Below the pieces are notes generated by a model. The model saw only the letters and a list, made by a program, of their open reading frames with translations, was not told the origin of the DNA and made no database searches. DNA of 64,000 nucleotides from Pseudomonas asplenii (GTDB lineage Bacteria; Pseudomonadota; Gammaproteobacteria; Pseudomonadales; Pseudomonadaceae), in assembly GCF_001293465.1 (NCBI RefSeq), contig NZ_JSYZ01000023.1, forward strand, positions 20,386 through 84,385. Reading direction: 5' to 3'. Shown piece after piece: positions 1 to 7,938 of the stretch; position 1 is the first letter of the stretch, and each line of letters starts with the position of its first letter. A program made the position numbers and the translations under genes.

Positions 1-94
1 AATACACACTCCCGCCTGAGCATGATCAAAATGGCTACCTCCCTACAGATGGTATACTCCCCTGCCGATTTTTCCCGATCAAGTTAACGCCCGA

Positions 95-787
95 ATGGAT
101 ATCGAAGAAATCAAGCTACGCCTGGCAAGGCCAGCCACAAAGTTTGTCGCCGGTGGATTTCGCCCTACCCATGCGCACGACGAAAGCTGGCTGGGCAAGG
201 TCTTCCTGTTCCGACCTGATGAGACCATTCCGGTGAACGCCGCGGGTGAGCCCATGCTGCCCTATGCGCAGTTTCACCTGCCCAGCCTGCCGTCCACCTG
301 CCCGGCACTGGCAAACGTGCGGGTGCTCACGCTCTTCGTTTCCCGGGCGTTTCCCGAGCCATTCGAACCTATGGGCGACAACTGGTTGATCAGGGAGTAC
401 GGCGATGCCGATACCCTGGTCAACAAATCGCTTTCAGTGGCGGACTCTCCGCTCAAGGCTTTTCCCTTGAAGGCCGAGTTGATGGAGGATTTTCCGTTAT
501 GGGATGGCGGTGGCGTTCCCGGAGAGCTTGAGGAGGAGATACTCCAACTTGAGCGGGCGGGGACGATAGGCAGTTATTACGACCTGATCACCCATGTTTA
601 CGAGCACAAGATCGGCGGCTATCCCTCGTTTTGCCAGTCGGGCGTTGACCCGGGGGAGGGTTTTGAGTTCGTGTTCCAGATTTCGTCAGATGCCAAGATC
701 CATTTGAACGTGGTGGACAGCGGTAGCCTGATGTTCTGGAAAAACACGGTGACGGGGGAATGGCTGCTTTACTACGACTTCTACTGA
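95..787 (+). CDS. DUF1963 (YwqG-like) protein
   Basis: The 230-residue product ends in a segment resembling the YwqG/DUF1963 family: a KIGGYPSFCQ motif, then a beta-rich FVFQISSD stretch and a SGSLMFW stretch near the C-terminus. Members are cytosolic proteins of unknown biochemical role, and no signal peptide or membrane segment is visible. No good Shine-Dalgarno sequence precedes the ATG, so the true start could be another nearby codon. The gene stands alone ahead of a LysR gene. The family assignment is from remembered motif pattern and is moderately certain; no function is proposed. Confidence 0.7.
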   Translation: MDIEEIKLRLARPATKFVAGGFRPTHAHDESWLGKVFLFRPDETIPVNAAGEPMLPYAQFHLPSLPSTCPALANVRVLTLFVSRAFPEPFEPMGDNWLIREYGDADTLVNKSLSVADSPLKAFPLKAELMEDFPLWDGGGVPGELEEEILQLERAGTIGSYYDLITHVYEHKIGGYPSFCQSGVDPGEGFEFVFQISSDAKIHLNVVDSGSLMFWKNTVTGEWLLYYDFY

Positions 788-850
788 GGGGATTTTCGCC
801 ATATTGGTTGAACCGGTCCCTTCTCGTATCATCAGCGCACCCTATCTGGA

Positions 851-1837
851 ATGATTTACGTGAAGTCGTCACCTGAAAGTAGTTCGCCTGCCCCTGCTGC
901 TCCCCAAGGCCCCAAATGGGATGCTGGCGAGGCTGTCAGCCAGCTCTCATGGGACGATTTGCGGATCATCAAGACCCTGAGCGATTGTGGCAATCGCGCT
1001 GACACGGCCAAGAAGCTCGGCATCAATGTCTCCACCGTGTCGCGGCGAATCGCTCAGGTTGAGAAATCACTCGGGGTGGCGCTGTTCGATCACCGAAAGG
1101 CGGGCTACCTGCTGACGGCCGAAGGCGCGGAGTTGCGTGCACTGGCTGAACGGGTCGAGCTGGACATCGTCAGTGTCACCCGTAGGGTTTCCCGTGCCGG
1201 CCAGGGGCCCCTGGGCAAACTGCGAATCACCACCAGCGACTCGCTGCTTCTGTACTTTCTCACCCCGATCATCGCGAATTTCAAAGCCCTCAATGAAGGC
1301 ATCACGATTGAAGTGCTGGTGGGCAACCAGACGTTGAGCCTGGCCAGGGATGAATCGGATATCGCCGTGCGGGCCACCCGAAAGCCGGCGGACACACTGG
1401 TGGGGCGCAAGCTGGCCAATATCGCCTGGGCCGCTTACGGCAGCGCCAGGCATACGGTCGCTGCCGATCCCTTCACCGAAGGTCAGTCATGGGTGTCCTA
1501 CTCGGGAGGTCTATACGGCTTGAAGGCGACAAACCATGTCGAATGCCGGGTACCCCCGGAGCGCATCTCGTACCGCACCGATTCGGTTGCCGCCGCCAGC
1601 GCGGCCATCGCGGCCGGCCTGGGTTTCGGCTTTCTGCCCTGCATGCTCGGCGACATCACCCCGGGGTTGGTGCGCGTCGGCCCGGTGGTGCGAGAGCTGC
1701 AGGACGAGCTATGGCTGCTCACCCACCAGGACATCCGAAAGTCCTGGCGGGTCAAGGCCTTCATGACCTTCTGCGCAGCGGCCGTGGCCGACCTGAAGCC
1801 CCTCGTGGAAGGGCATCAGCCTTTCCAGGCCTCATAG
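851..1837 (+). CDS. LysR-family transcriptional regulator
   Basis: This 328-residue protein has an N-terminal winged helix-turn-helix around residues 30-95, with the signature LGINVSTVSRRIAQVEKSLG, then a LysR substrate-binding domain beginning near LGKLRITTSD. About 25 extra residues precede the DNA-binding domain, so the real start may lie slightly downstream. It converges on the RidA-family gene, leaving only 18 bases between the stop codons, so it is not obviously its divergent regulator. The effector and targets cannot be told from the sequence. Confidence 0.9.
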   Translation: MIYVKSSPESSSPAPAAPQGPKWDAGEAVSQLSWDDLRIIKTLSDCGNRADTAKKLGINVSTVSRRIAQVEKSLGVALFDHRKAGYLLTAEGAELRALAERVELDIVSVTRRVSRAGQGPLGKLRITTSDSLLLYFLTPIIANFKALNEGITIEVLVGNQTLSLARDESDIAVRATRKPADTLVGRKLANIAWAAYGSARHTVAADPFTEGQSWVSYSGGLYGLKATNHVECRVPPERISYRTDSVAAASAAIAAGLGFGFLPCMLGDITPGLVRVGPVVRELQDELWLLTHQDIRKSWRVKAFMTFCAAAVADLKPLVEGHQPFQAS

Positions 1838-1855
1838 GTCGTCATCCGGCCCCGA

Positions 1856-2317
1856 TTATCGGGTCTGCGCGCCGATCACCGCCCGGCACACGATCTCGAT
1901 CAGTTGCGGCCGCTGGGCGAGGCGCGATACGCCGATGATGTTACTGGCGGCCTGAGGGCGCTCCAGTCCATAGGCCGCCTTGCGCACCTTGCCGACAACA
2001 GCAAAGGCCGCGTCCATGTCCAGCACATACAGCGTCTCTTCGACGACATCCTGCAGCGTGGCGCCAAACAGGGCGAGCAGCTTGGCAATGTTGTCATAGG
2101 CGACCCGCATCTGTTCTCCCATCGAGGAGTAATCGCTCGGCCTACCGTCGGCATCCAGCGGCGCGGGGGCGACCAGGTTGCCCTCTTCGTCGTGGTTGAA
2201 CTGCCCCGAAACGAAGATCTCGTTCCCTACCCGCCGCACCTGCGGATAACCGTAGCTGTCCTCCCAGGGAACGCCCCAGTAGGCGGTGTCGTCGTTGAAA
2301 GGTCGTGAAGCAGCCAT
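1856..2317 (-). CDS. RidA/YjgF-family protein
   Basis: The 153-residue product has the Rid-family layout: a VGNEIFVSGQ strand near residue 30, MRVAYDNIAKLLALFGATLQ in the middle, and a C-terminal PQLIEIVCRAVIG segment. RidA proteins are cytosolic trimers that hydrolyse reactive enamine/imine intermediates, but many Rid subgroups have no known substrate. The catalytic arginine of true RidA is not evident, so it may belong to a Rid1-7 subgroup. An AGGAG site precedes the ATG by a normal distance. It is divergent from the short AraC gene, which makes that gene its likely regulator. Confidence 0.85.
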   Translation of the reverse strand: MAASRPFNDDTAYWGVPWEDSYGYPQVRRVGNEIFVSGQFNHDEEGNLVAPAPLDADGRPSDYSSMGEQMRVAYDNIAKLLALFGATLQDVVEETLYVLDMDAAFAVVGKVRKAAYGLERPQAASNIIGVSRLAQRPQLIEIVCRAVIGAQTR

Positions 2318-2399
2318 TGGATTCTCCTGGCGAGTGGGATCGACGTGATCCGGGTAGCGCGGATCCTAGCACCGTGAAGACAGCCGCATAGGGTGCATT

Positions 2400-2428
2400 A
2401 ATGCGCTTTCAAGGGCGCAAAAATGCGC
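2400..2428. promoter_or_regulatory. Possible AraC operator (direct repeat AATGCGC)
   Basis: The heptamer AATGCGC occurs at 2400-2406 and again at 2422-2428, a spacing of 22 bases or about two helical turns, in the intergenic region between the divergent RidA-family and AraC genes. The first copy overlaps the palindrome GCATTAATGC (2395-2404). Direct repeats at this spacing are typical of AraC-family binding sites. Assignment to the adjacent regulator is inference. Confidence 0.4.
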
Positions 2429-2522
2429 CATCACTTCGAGACATGTTTCGCTATCTTTTGCTGGCACTCGGCGACAACCCGCCAAGAGCACTCTCGCCAC
2501 CGTTCAGCAAAAGGGAAGAACC

Positions 2523-3089
2523 ATGAGCCGTCCACACACTGAAACCCTGACGCCTTTCAACAGCCAACGGGTCTCCATCGGCCAGCAGCCTCAAGATGGC
2601 GACGCCTACGATGCGGTCATGGCACAGGTGAAGGAGCACGCCGGTGCCTGCGGTACGGGCGTGGACGATGCCGACACCCGGGGTGACGATTGCATCGTGT
2701 TGGCGACGGTTGAAGTGGATTTGCCCCAACGACTCAAGCCATGGCAAGTCAGCACGGCCAAGCAGTTGATGCTGGATCATTTGGATAGCGGCATATCGGT
2801 GACAGAGGTCGCACAAGCCTGCGCACTGTCACGCAGTCACTTTACGCGCATGTTCAAGGAAAGCACTCGGTTCTCTCCTCAGGAGTGGCTGCGCGAACAG
2901 CGGCTGAGCAAGAGCAAGGAGCTACTCAGCCGCTCGAGGATGCTGGTGGTGGACATCGCGCTTGAGTGCGGCTTCTGCGATCAGGCGCACTTTTCCAGAA
3001 CCTTCATGAAAGCTGAAGGGATGACGCCGCGGTCCTGGAGACAACAAGCCACCTATCCGGACGCTGGCCGGGGGTCTGCACAACGATGA
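2523..3089 (+). CDS. Short AraC-family transcriptional regulator
   Basis: The 188-residue protein carries a complete AraC-type double helix-turn-helix domain at about residues 78-178. Key elements are ISVTEVAQACALSRSHFTRM for the first helix pair and VVDIALECGFCDQAHFSRTF for the second. The N-terminal part is only about 75 residues and lacks a recognisable cupin sensor domain, so this is a compact member compared with the usual 270-300 residues. It lies divergent from the RidA-family gene, whose expression it may control. A purine-rich aaagggaag site precedes the ATG. Confidence 0.88.
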   Translation: MSRPHTETLTPFNSQRVSIGQQPQDGDAYDAVMAQVKEHAGACGTGVDDADTRGDDCIVLATVEVDLPQRLKPWQVSTAKQLMLDHLDSGISVTEVAQACALSRSHFTRMFKESTRFSPQEWLREQRLSKSKELLSRSRMLVVDIALECGFCDQAHFSRTFMKAEGMTPRSWRQQATYPDAGRGSAQR

Positions 3090-3175
3090 CCGGCCGGGCG
3101 GGCCACGAGCGCGTCCGATACCTCTACGGACCGGTTGCTACCGCTGGATCTGCCGAGAGGCTGAAGGTCAAACGC

Positions 3176-3264
3176 TTCGCGGGCAAGCCCGGCTCCTACG
3201 GCATGTTGGCGCTCATCGGATGGATGATCGCCTCTATCCTGCAGGAGCCGGGCTTGTCCGCGAA
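3176..3264. repeat. Inverted pair of Pseudomonas REP elements
   Basis: The left arm at 3176-3199 (TTCGCGGGCAAGC followed by CCGGCTCCTAC) is repeated in inverted orientation at 3241-3264 with two mismatches over 24 bases. The arms are separated by 41 bases. This architecture and core sequence match the palindromic REP/REPIN elements scattered between Pseudomonas genes and mobilised by RAYT transposases. It sits in the convergent space between the AraC gene and the HPA reductase gene. An 82-codon frame running through it is not considered real. Confidence 0.8.
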
Positions 3265-3320
3265 CAGGCCAGTCGCCTCAGCGCAAAACGCCCGTCATGT
3301 CATGGCGGTGGCTAACCCGC

Positions 3321-4247
3321 TCAGGCCGAGATGATCGCCTGCAACACCTGCTTGAAGTTCGCTACCTGCTCATCCTCGAACTGGCTGAACACCCGCTCCT
3401 GCTGCTCGCGGGCAATGGCCCACAGCGCCTCGGTCTGGTCGATGCCGGCCACGGACAACCGCACACGCCCTTGCGTCTCGGTGACCAGCCCCTTGCGGCA
3501 CAGGTTGGCAATCGCCTCTTCCACCTCCCGCTGCGGCATCGCCACTTCCCGCAGCAGCTCGGCCTGGCTCAGACCGGCGTCGTTCTCCAGCACCATCAGC
3601 ATCCGTGCTTCGCTGGTACGCAGGCCGGTCGCCAGTTGGCGTGGCTGATAGTTGCTCTGGTAGCAACGCACCGCCTGGGTCATCAGGTAGTAGAGGTTGT
3701 CGCGCAGGCGGCCCTGGAAGTGGCTGCTCGGCCGCTGCGCCAGGTCCGGCTGGGTGATACGGGTGTGCGGCAGCACCATCGAGTAGGCGCCCTGGTGATA
3801 CAGCAGCGGTGCGCGGCCGAAATCGTCGAAGGCAATGACCTTGCCGATCAGGATCCAGTGATCGCCGCCGTCGACCATCTGGTACTTTTCACAGCGAAAG
3901 CGTGCCGAGCAGTCGGCCAGCAGCGGTGCCCCGCCCTCGCCCACTTCATGCTCGACGTCGGCGAAGCGATCGTCCTTGCTGCGGGCGAAGTGATTGGAAT
4001 GGTCGATCTGGTCGGCCGCCAGGATGTTCACCGCGAAATGGCTGGCCTGTTCGAACACCTCCAGGCTGCCCGAGCGCTTGTCCAGGCTCCAGAGGATGAG
4101 CGCCGGCTCCAGCGACACCGAGTTGAAGCTGTTGGCGGTGACACCGACCCGGCGACCGTCGGCGGTGGCGGCGGTGACCACGGTCACGCCGGTGGCGAAG
4201 TTACCCAGCGCACGGCGAAACGCGCGCGAATCGAATTCAGCAGACAT
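3321..4247 (-). CDS. C1-hpah: 4-hydroxyphenylacetate 3-hydroxylase, reductase component (C1 type)
   Basis: The 308-residue protein has an N-terminal flavin reductase domain (about residues 1-165, with FATGVTVVTA and the GVTANSFNSVSLEPALILWS motif) and a C-terminal MarR-like helical domain (about 185-300). This two-domain layout is that of the Acinetobacter baumannii C1 component (315 residues), which reduces FMN with NADH and releases FMNH2 to the oxygenase. There the MarR-like domain senses HPA and relieves autoinhibition. The chosen ATG has a GGGAG site; a longer reading adds eight residues. It lies directly downstream of the C2 oxygenase gene on the same strand, probably in one operon. HpaC of enterobacteria is only about 170 residues, so this is the other hydroxylase class. 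Confidence 0.9.
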   Translation of the reverse strand: MSAEFDSRAFRRALGNFATGVTVVTAATADGRRVGVTANSFNSVSLEPALILWSLDKRSGSLEVFEQASHFAVNILAADQIDHSNHFARSKDDRFADVEHEVGEGGAPLLADCSARFRCEKYQMVDGGDHWILIGKVIAFDDFGRAPLLYHQGAYSMVLPHTRITQPDLAQRPSSHFQGRLRDNLYYLMTQAVRCYQSNYQPRQLATGLRTSEARMLMVLENDAGLSQAELLREVAMPQREVEEAIANLCRKGLVTETQGRVRLSVAGIDQTEALWAIAREQQERVFSQFEDEQVANFKQVLQAIISA

Positions 4248-4308
4248 GCAAGACTCCCGGAGCCGCCACACCGGCAGCCCCTCGATTGTTGTTATGGATG
4301 GAGCGGTT

Positions 4309-5478
4309 TCAGACCATGCTCGGATCGGGTTCCAGGCCCATCAGCTCGCGGCCGAGGATCTGCGTGCAGACGTCGTAGTCGGTGTAGGCATGCGCGCCGG
4401 TCATGTGCGAGTCGCGCCACAGCCGTTGCAGCTCGTTGGACTCCATCCACGCCCCGCCCCCGGCGGCTTCGAACAGCCGGTCGACGGCCTGGATGCACAT
4501 CTTCACCGCGTAGCCCTGGTTGGTCCGCCAGAAGGCCAGGGTCTCGCGGCTCGGGTAGCGATGCGCTTCGCTGTGCTCGGCGTGCTCGGTCCAGGTCTTT
4601 TCCAGGAAGGCCCGTGCAGCGGCCACCTGGTGGGTGGATTCGGCCAGGCGCATCAGCGCCGGGGTGGCGGCGCCGACCTGGGCACCGGTATAGGCCCGCA
4701 CGCGGTTGCGGGTCTTTTCCTTGAAGGCTTCGAGCATGCGCTCGGCCACGCCCAGGCTGACGGTGGCGAAACCGCTGGCGAAGTACGGACGGTACGGCGA
4801 GTAGAAGATCTTGCTGTCCGGGTACAGGCCGAAACCGTCTGACTTGCCTTCCATCATGTCCTTGGCTTTCTGGATGCGATGGTTGGGGACGAACACGTTG
4901 TCGACGATCAGGGTCTTGGTACCGCTGCCCTTGATGCCGGCGGAGAACCAGTCGTCACGGATTTCGTAGTCGCTGCGCGGCAGCACGGCGAAGCAATAGT
5001 CCTGGCCGCCTTCGCTGTTGAGCCGGCGGCAGCCGAGGATCGCCCATTCGGCATGGTCGCAACCGCTGCTCCAGCCCATCTGGCCGCTGAACATCACCCC
5101 GCCCTCGACTTCTTCGACCTTGCCGAACGGCGCGATCGAGCTGCTGGCGGTGGCATCGGGGTTTTCGCCCCAGATCTCGTCCTGCATCTGCTTGGAGAAC
5201 ATCGCCATCTGGTGGCTGTGGGTGCACAGCAGGCTCATCGCCCAGGCGGTGCTGGCACAGGCACCCGCCAGCAGGGCGATGCAGTCGCAGAACTGCGGCA
5301 GGGAGATTTCCAGGCCACCGTAGACCTTGGGCAGGAACGCCCGGTGCAAGCCGATCTGCTTGAGCAGGGCAATGTTTTCGGCGGGGACCTGGCGGTCCTT
5401 TTCCGCCTGCGCGGCATTGGCGGCGATGGTCGGCAGAATGGCCTTGAGGTCTTCGAGCAGCGGGTTGGGCTGTTTCAT
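4309..5478 (-). CDS. C2-hpah: 4-hydroxyphenylacetate 3-hydroxylase, oxygenase component (C2 type)
   Basis: The 389-residue protein belongs to the acyl-CoA dehydrogenase-fold flavin monooxygenases. It matches the A. baumannii C2 component through NIALLKQIGLHRAFLPKVYG near the N-terminus, followed by LAGACASTAWA, and a C-terminal RDSHMTGAHAYTDYDV segment. It uses FMNH2 from C1 and O2 to convert HPA to 3,4-dihydroxyphenylacetate (homoprotocatechuate). The frame stays open upstream to a GTG at 5574, but the family pattern favours the ATG chosen here. That ATG follows a run of seven C on the coding strand, and the only good GGAGGGGAG site is about 25 bases upstream, so the start is uncertain. It is unrelated to enterobacterial HpaB. 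Confidence 0.88.
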   Translation of the reverse strand: MKQPNPLLEDLKAILPTIAANAAQAEKDRQVPAENIALLKQIGLHRAFLPKVYGGLEISLPQFCDCIALLAGACASTAWAMSLLCTHSHQMAMFSKQMQDEIWGENPDATASSSIAPFGKVEEVEGGVMFSGQMGWSSGCDHAEWAILGCRRLNSEGGQDYCFAVLPRSDYEIRDDWFSAGIKGSGTKTLIVDNVFVPNHRIQKAKDMMEGKSDGFGLYPDSKIFYSPYRPYFASGFATVSLGVAERMLEAFKEKTRNRVRAYTGAQVGAATPALMRLAESTHQVAAARAFLEKTWTEHAEHSEAHRYPSRETLAFWRTNQGYAVKMCIQAVDRLFEAAGGGAWMESNELQRLWRDSHMTGAHAYTDYDVCTQILGRELMGLEPDPSMV

Positions 5479-5599
5479 GGGGGGGTACCGAATTATTATT
5501 GGACTCCCCTCCAGTATTTCCCGCAGCCCCCGCTGGGAAAATGGACGTTCCACAGGGCCGATTGTACTTTTCACGACCCCCTGGCCACCCCGACGTCTG

Positions 5600-6022
5600 T
5601 CACGGCTCGATGGCTTTCAGCTCGTCGAGCAGCTCGTGCAGCAGTGCCAGCTTGTCTTCGCCCAGGCGCGACACCAGGCGCTGGTAGTTCAACTCCATGT
5701 CATCGGCCATCTCGACAAACCGCCGCTGACCGGCCTCGGTCAGGGCGACGAACATGCGTCGCTGGTCCTCGCTGGATTTGAAACGGCGCACCAGTCCGTC
5801 GCGCTCCATGCGCACCAGCACCCCGGACATGCTCGGCTTGAGGATGCAGGCCTTCTCGGCCAACTGGTAGCTCTCCAGCTCACCGTTCTGGCGCAGGATG
5901 CGGATGATCCGCCACTGCTGCTCGGTCAGATCGTGGGCGTTGAGCGAAGGACGGAAAAAGGCCATCGCGGCTTCGCGGGCCTGGAGCAACGAAAGGGTCA
6001 GTGAGGGACGTGGCACGGGCAT
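5600..6022 (-). CDS. hpaR: HpaR, MarR-family repressor of HPA catabolism
   Basis: The 140-residue product contains the HpaR hallmark SLLQAREAAMAFFRP at its N-terminus and a winged helix-turn-helix with LTEQQWRIIRILRQNGE and ILKPSMSGVLVRMERDGLV. In E. coli W, HpaR represses the meta-cleavage operon and its own gene until HPA or homoprotocatechuate binds. Here it lies upstream of and codirectional with the C2 and C1 genes, 121 bases before C2. Its most likely target in this window is the promoter ahead of hpaG1, where GTTAAC repeats overlap the core promoter. Confidence 0.92.
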   Translation of the reverse strand: MPVPRPSLTLSLLQAREAAMAFFRPSLNAHDLTEQQWRIIRILRQNGELESYQLAEKACILKPSMSGVLVRMERDGLVRRFKSSEDQRRMFVALTEAGQRRFVEMADDMELNYQRLVSRLGEDKLALLHELLDELKAIEP

Positions 6023-6203
6023 CTTCAGGACAAGGTCAGTGAAAGGCCGATCAGCTTACGAGCCGGCGACAGGCGGTGGCAAGCGACACTGGCACCGTTC
6101 ATGGAAAGTACCAGCGCTTGCCCGGAAAAGGCATTGGCCGTCGTTCCGGGCGCCGCCACGATAACGGCACAACAGGCTCTCACCCCAAGGCCGCACCATG
6201 CCG

Positions 6204-7112
6204 TCATCCTCTGAAACCGCCCTGGCGCTGTCGGTACTCGCCCGGCGTCATCTGCGCATAACGCTGGAAGAACCGGCTGAAATAGGCCGGGTCCTTGAAG
6301 CCGAGCTGGTAGCAGATCTCGTTGGCCGAATGACCGGTGAACAGCAGCAGGCGCCGCGCTTCCTGCATCAGACGCTCGAGCACCAGGCGCTTGGAAGACA
6401 GGTCGGCGATGCGCCGGCAAATGTCGTTCAGCCGCGCCTCGGTCACCCCCAGGCGCTCGGCGTAGGCCGCCAGCGGCAGGTGCTCGAGGTAATGGGCCTC
6501 GATCAGCGCGTTGAAGCGGTGAAACACCTGCAGGTCCTCATGCCGCGCCGGTTGCGCCGTGAGCGAATGCGCCGACAGCCGCAGCAGGCTGATCAGCACC
6601 AGCCGCGTCAGGGCATGCAGCGCGGGCGCACGACCGCTGGCCTGCCCTTCGATCTCTTCCCTGAGCGCGTCGAACATCAGCTCCAGGCGCCTGGCCTCGG
6701 CCAACTGCTCGCCTTCGAGCCGGTCCAGGGCCACGCAGGCCGGGGCCATCGGCGGTGGCGGCGCGAGCGCCGGGTCTTCTTCGAGCAGTTGCCAGACCAG
6801 TTGCTGGCGCACGGTCAGCACGTGCCCGTCGGCGTCGAACTCGGTGACGAAAGAATGCGGAATGGTCGGCGGCGTGAGGAAGAACATCGGCCCGCTTTCG
6901 ACGAACTGGCGGTCGTCCAGGTACACCCGTACCGCACCGCTCTTGACGTAGTGCACCTGGAAGAACCGGTCGTGCCGGTGCACCGGCATGTTGCGGCCGA
7001 AGAACCCGGCCAGGTTGCTCAGGCGGTCGTAATGGATCTCGGCATCGCTGTAGCGCTGGTCGTAGACCTGCCCGATGTTGATGTTGGGGATGGGCGAACG
7101 TTCGCTGCGCAT
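6204..7112 (-). CDS. hpaA: HpaA, AraC-family activator of HPA catabolism
   Basis: This 302-residue AraC-family protein has an N-terminal cupin-like sensor (MPVHRHDRFFQVHYVKSGAV around residues 41-60) and a C-terminal double helix-turn-helix (about residues 205-300, with YAERLGVTEARLNDICRRIA and ANEICYQLGFKDPAYFSRFF). It matches the HpaA activators that switch on HPA hydroxylase genes in response to HPA. It is divergent from hpaG1, sharing a 154-base intergenic region, rather than adjacent to the hydroxylase as in E. coli W. An AAGGAA site precedes the ATG. Confidence 0.9.
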   Translation of the reverse strand: MRSERSPIPNINIGQVYDQRYSDAEIHYDRLSNLAGFFGRNMPVHRHDRFFQVHYVKSGAVRVYLDDRQFVESGPMFFLTPPTIPHSFVTEFDADGHVLTVRQQLVWQLLEEDPALAPPPPMAPACVALDRLEGEQLAEARRLELMFDALREEIEGQASGRAPALHALTRLVLISLLRLSAHSLTAQPARHEDLQVFHRFNALIEAHYLEHLPLAAYAERLGVTEARLNDICRRIADLSSKRLVLERLMQEARRLLLFTGHSANEICYQLGFKDPAYFSRFFQRYAQMTPGEYRQRQGGFRG

Positions 7113-7189
7113 CAGGGAATTCCTTGTTGTTATGGCTGCATGCTGCGCGCTTTTACCGGCTTTGAACAGTTGGCCGGACGCAACCTGGC

Positions 7190-7232
7190 TTGACGATCGT
7201 TAACATCTTAATTATAACGTTAACACATTAAC
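7190..7232 (+). promoter_or_regulatory. hpaG1 promoter with overlapping GTTAAC operator repeats
   Basis: A good sigma70-type promoter is readable: TTGACG at 7190-7195, a 17-base spacer, and TATAAC at 7213-7218. Palindromic GTTAAC hexamers lie at 7199-7204 in the spacer and 7219-7224 just after the -10, exactly 20 bases apart, with a related ATTAAC at 7227-7232. Their position suits repression by HpaR, which in E. coli W binds near the start of the meta operon. The protein assignment is inference. Confidence 0.6.
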
Positions 7233-7266
7233 AATATCGGGCCCCAGGCCCCTCCAGGAGATCGAG

Positions 7267-7938
7267 ATGCCCCGAAGCCTGTACGACACGGCCCACGGAA
7301 CGCTGTTCGGCATCGCCCTGAACTACCAAGGCCTGCTCGCCCAGCGCCTGCCCGAGTTCAACGCGGCGCCTTACAAGGAACCACCGGTCAAACCGGTGCT
7401 GTTCATCAAGACGCCCAACACCCGCAACCAGCACGACGGTACCGTCGAACATCCCGCCGGCGAGCGCCTGCAACCCGGCCCGGCTCTGGCCGTGGTGATC
7501 GGCAAGCGCGCCAGCCGGGTCAGCGAGGCCCAGGCCCTGGAGCATGTGGCCGGCTACACCATCGCCAACGAATTCAGCCTGCCGGAAGACAGCTACTACC
7601 GCCCGGCGGTCAAGGCCAAGTGTCGCGACGGTTTCTGTGCCCTGGGCCCGGTGCTGGTACCGCCCCAGGACGTGCCCAACCCGCAGACGCTGACCATCAA
7701 GCTGTGGGTCAACGGCGAAGTCGTGCAGGAAAACACCACCGCCAACCAGGTGCGTGGCGTGGCCAGGCTGATCGCCGAACTGAGCGAGTTCATGACTCTG
7801 GATGTCGGCGACGTACTGATCACCGGCACCCCGGAAGGCCGCGTCGATGTGCAGCCGGGCGACCGGGTCGACGTCGAGATCACAGGTCTGGGCCGCCTGA
7901 CCAACCACATCGTCAGCGAACAGGAGCCACGCCCATGA
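7267..7938 (+). CDS. hpaG1: HpaG1: FAH-family isomerase/decarboxylase subunit, N-terminal half equivalent
   Basis: The 223-residue product corresponds to the N-terminal half of enterobacterial HpaG (HpcE), the bifunctional 5-oxo-pent-3-ene-1,2,5-tricarboxylate decarboxylase and 2-hydroxyhepta-2,4-diene-1,7-dioate isomerase. Shared blocks include PEDSYYRPAVKAKCRDGFC and the C-terminal VGDVLITGTPEG. Where catalytic FAH proteins carry Glu-x-Glu metal ligands, this chain has PGPALAVVIGK, so those ligands appear to be missing. It overlaps hpaG2 by four bases (ATGA), suggesting coupled translation of two subunits that are one polypeptide in E. coli. AGGAG precedes the ATG. Confidence 0.92.
   Translation: MPRSLYDTAHGTLFGIALNYQGLLAQRLPEFNAAPYKEPPVKPVLFIKTPNTRNQHDGTVEHPAGERLQPGPALAVVIGKRASRVSEAQALEHVAGYTIANEFSLPEDSYYRPAVKAKCRDGFCALGPVLVPPQDVPNPQTLTIKLWVNGEVVQENTTANQVRGVARLIAELSEFMTLDVGDVLITGTPEGRVDVQPGDRVDVEITGLGRLTNHIVSEQEPRP

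Noticed and set aside
3086..3334. 82-codon frame after the AraC gene
   Set aside because: It runs through the REP pair and has no homology-like content or ribosome site.
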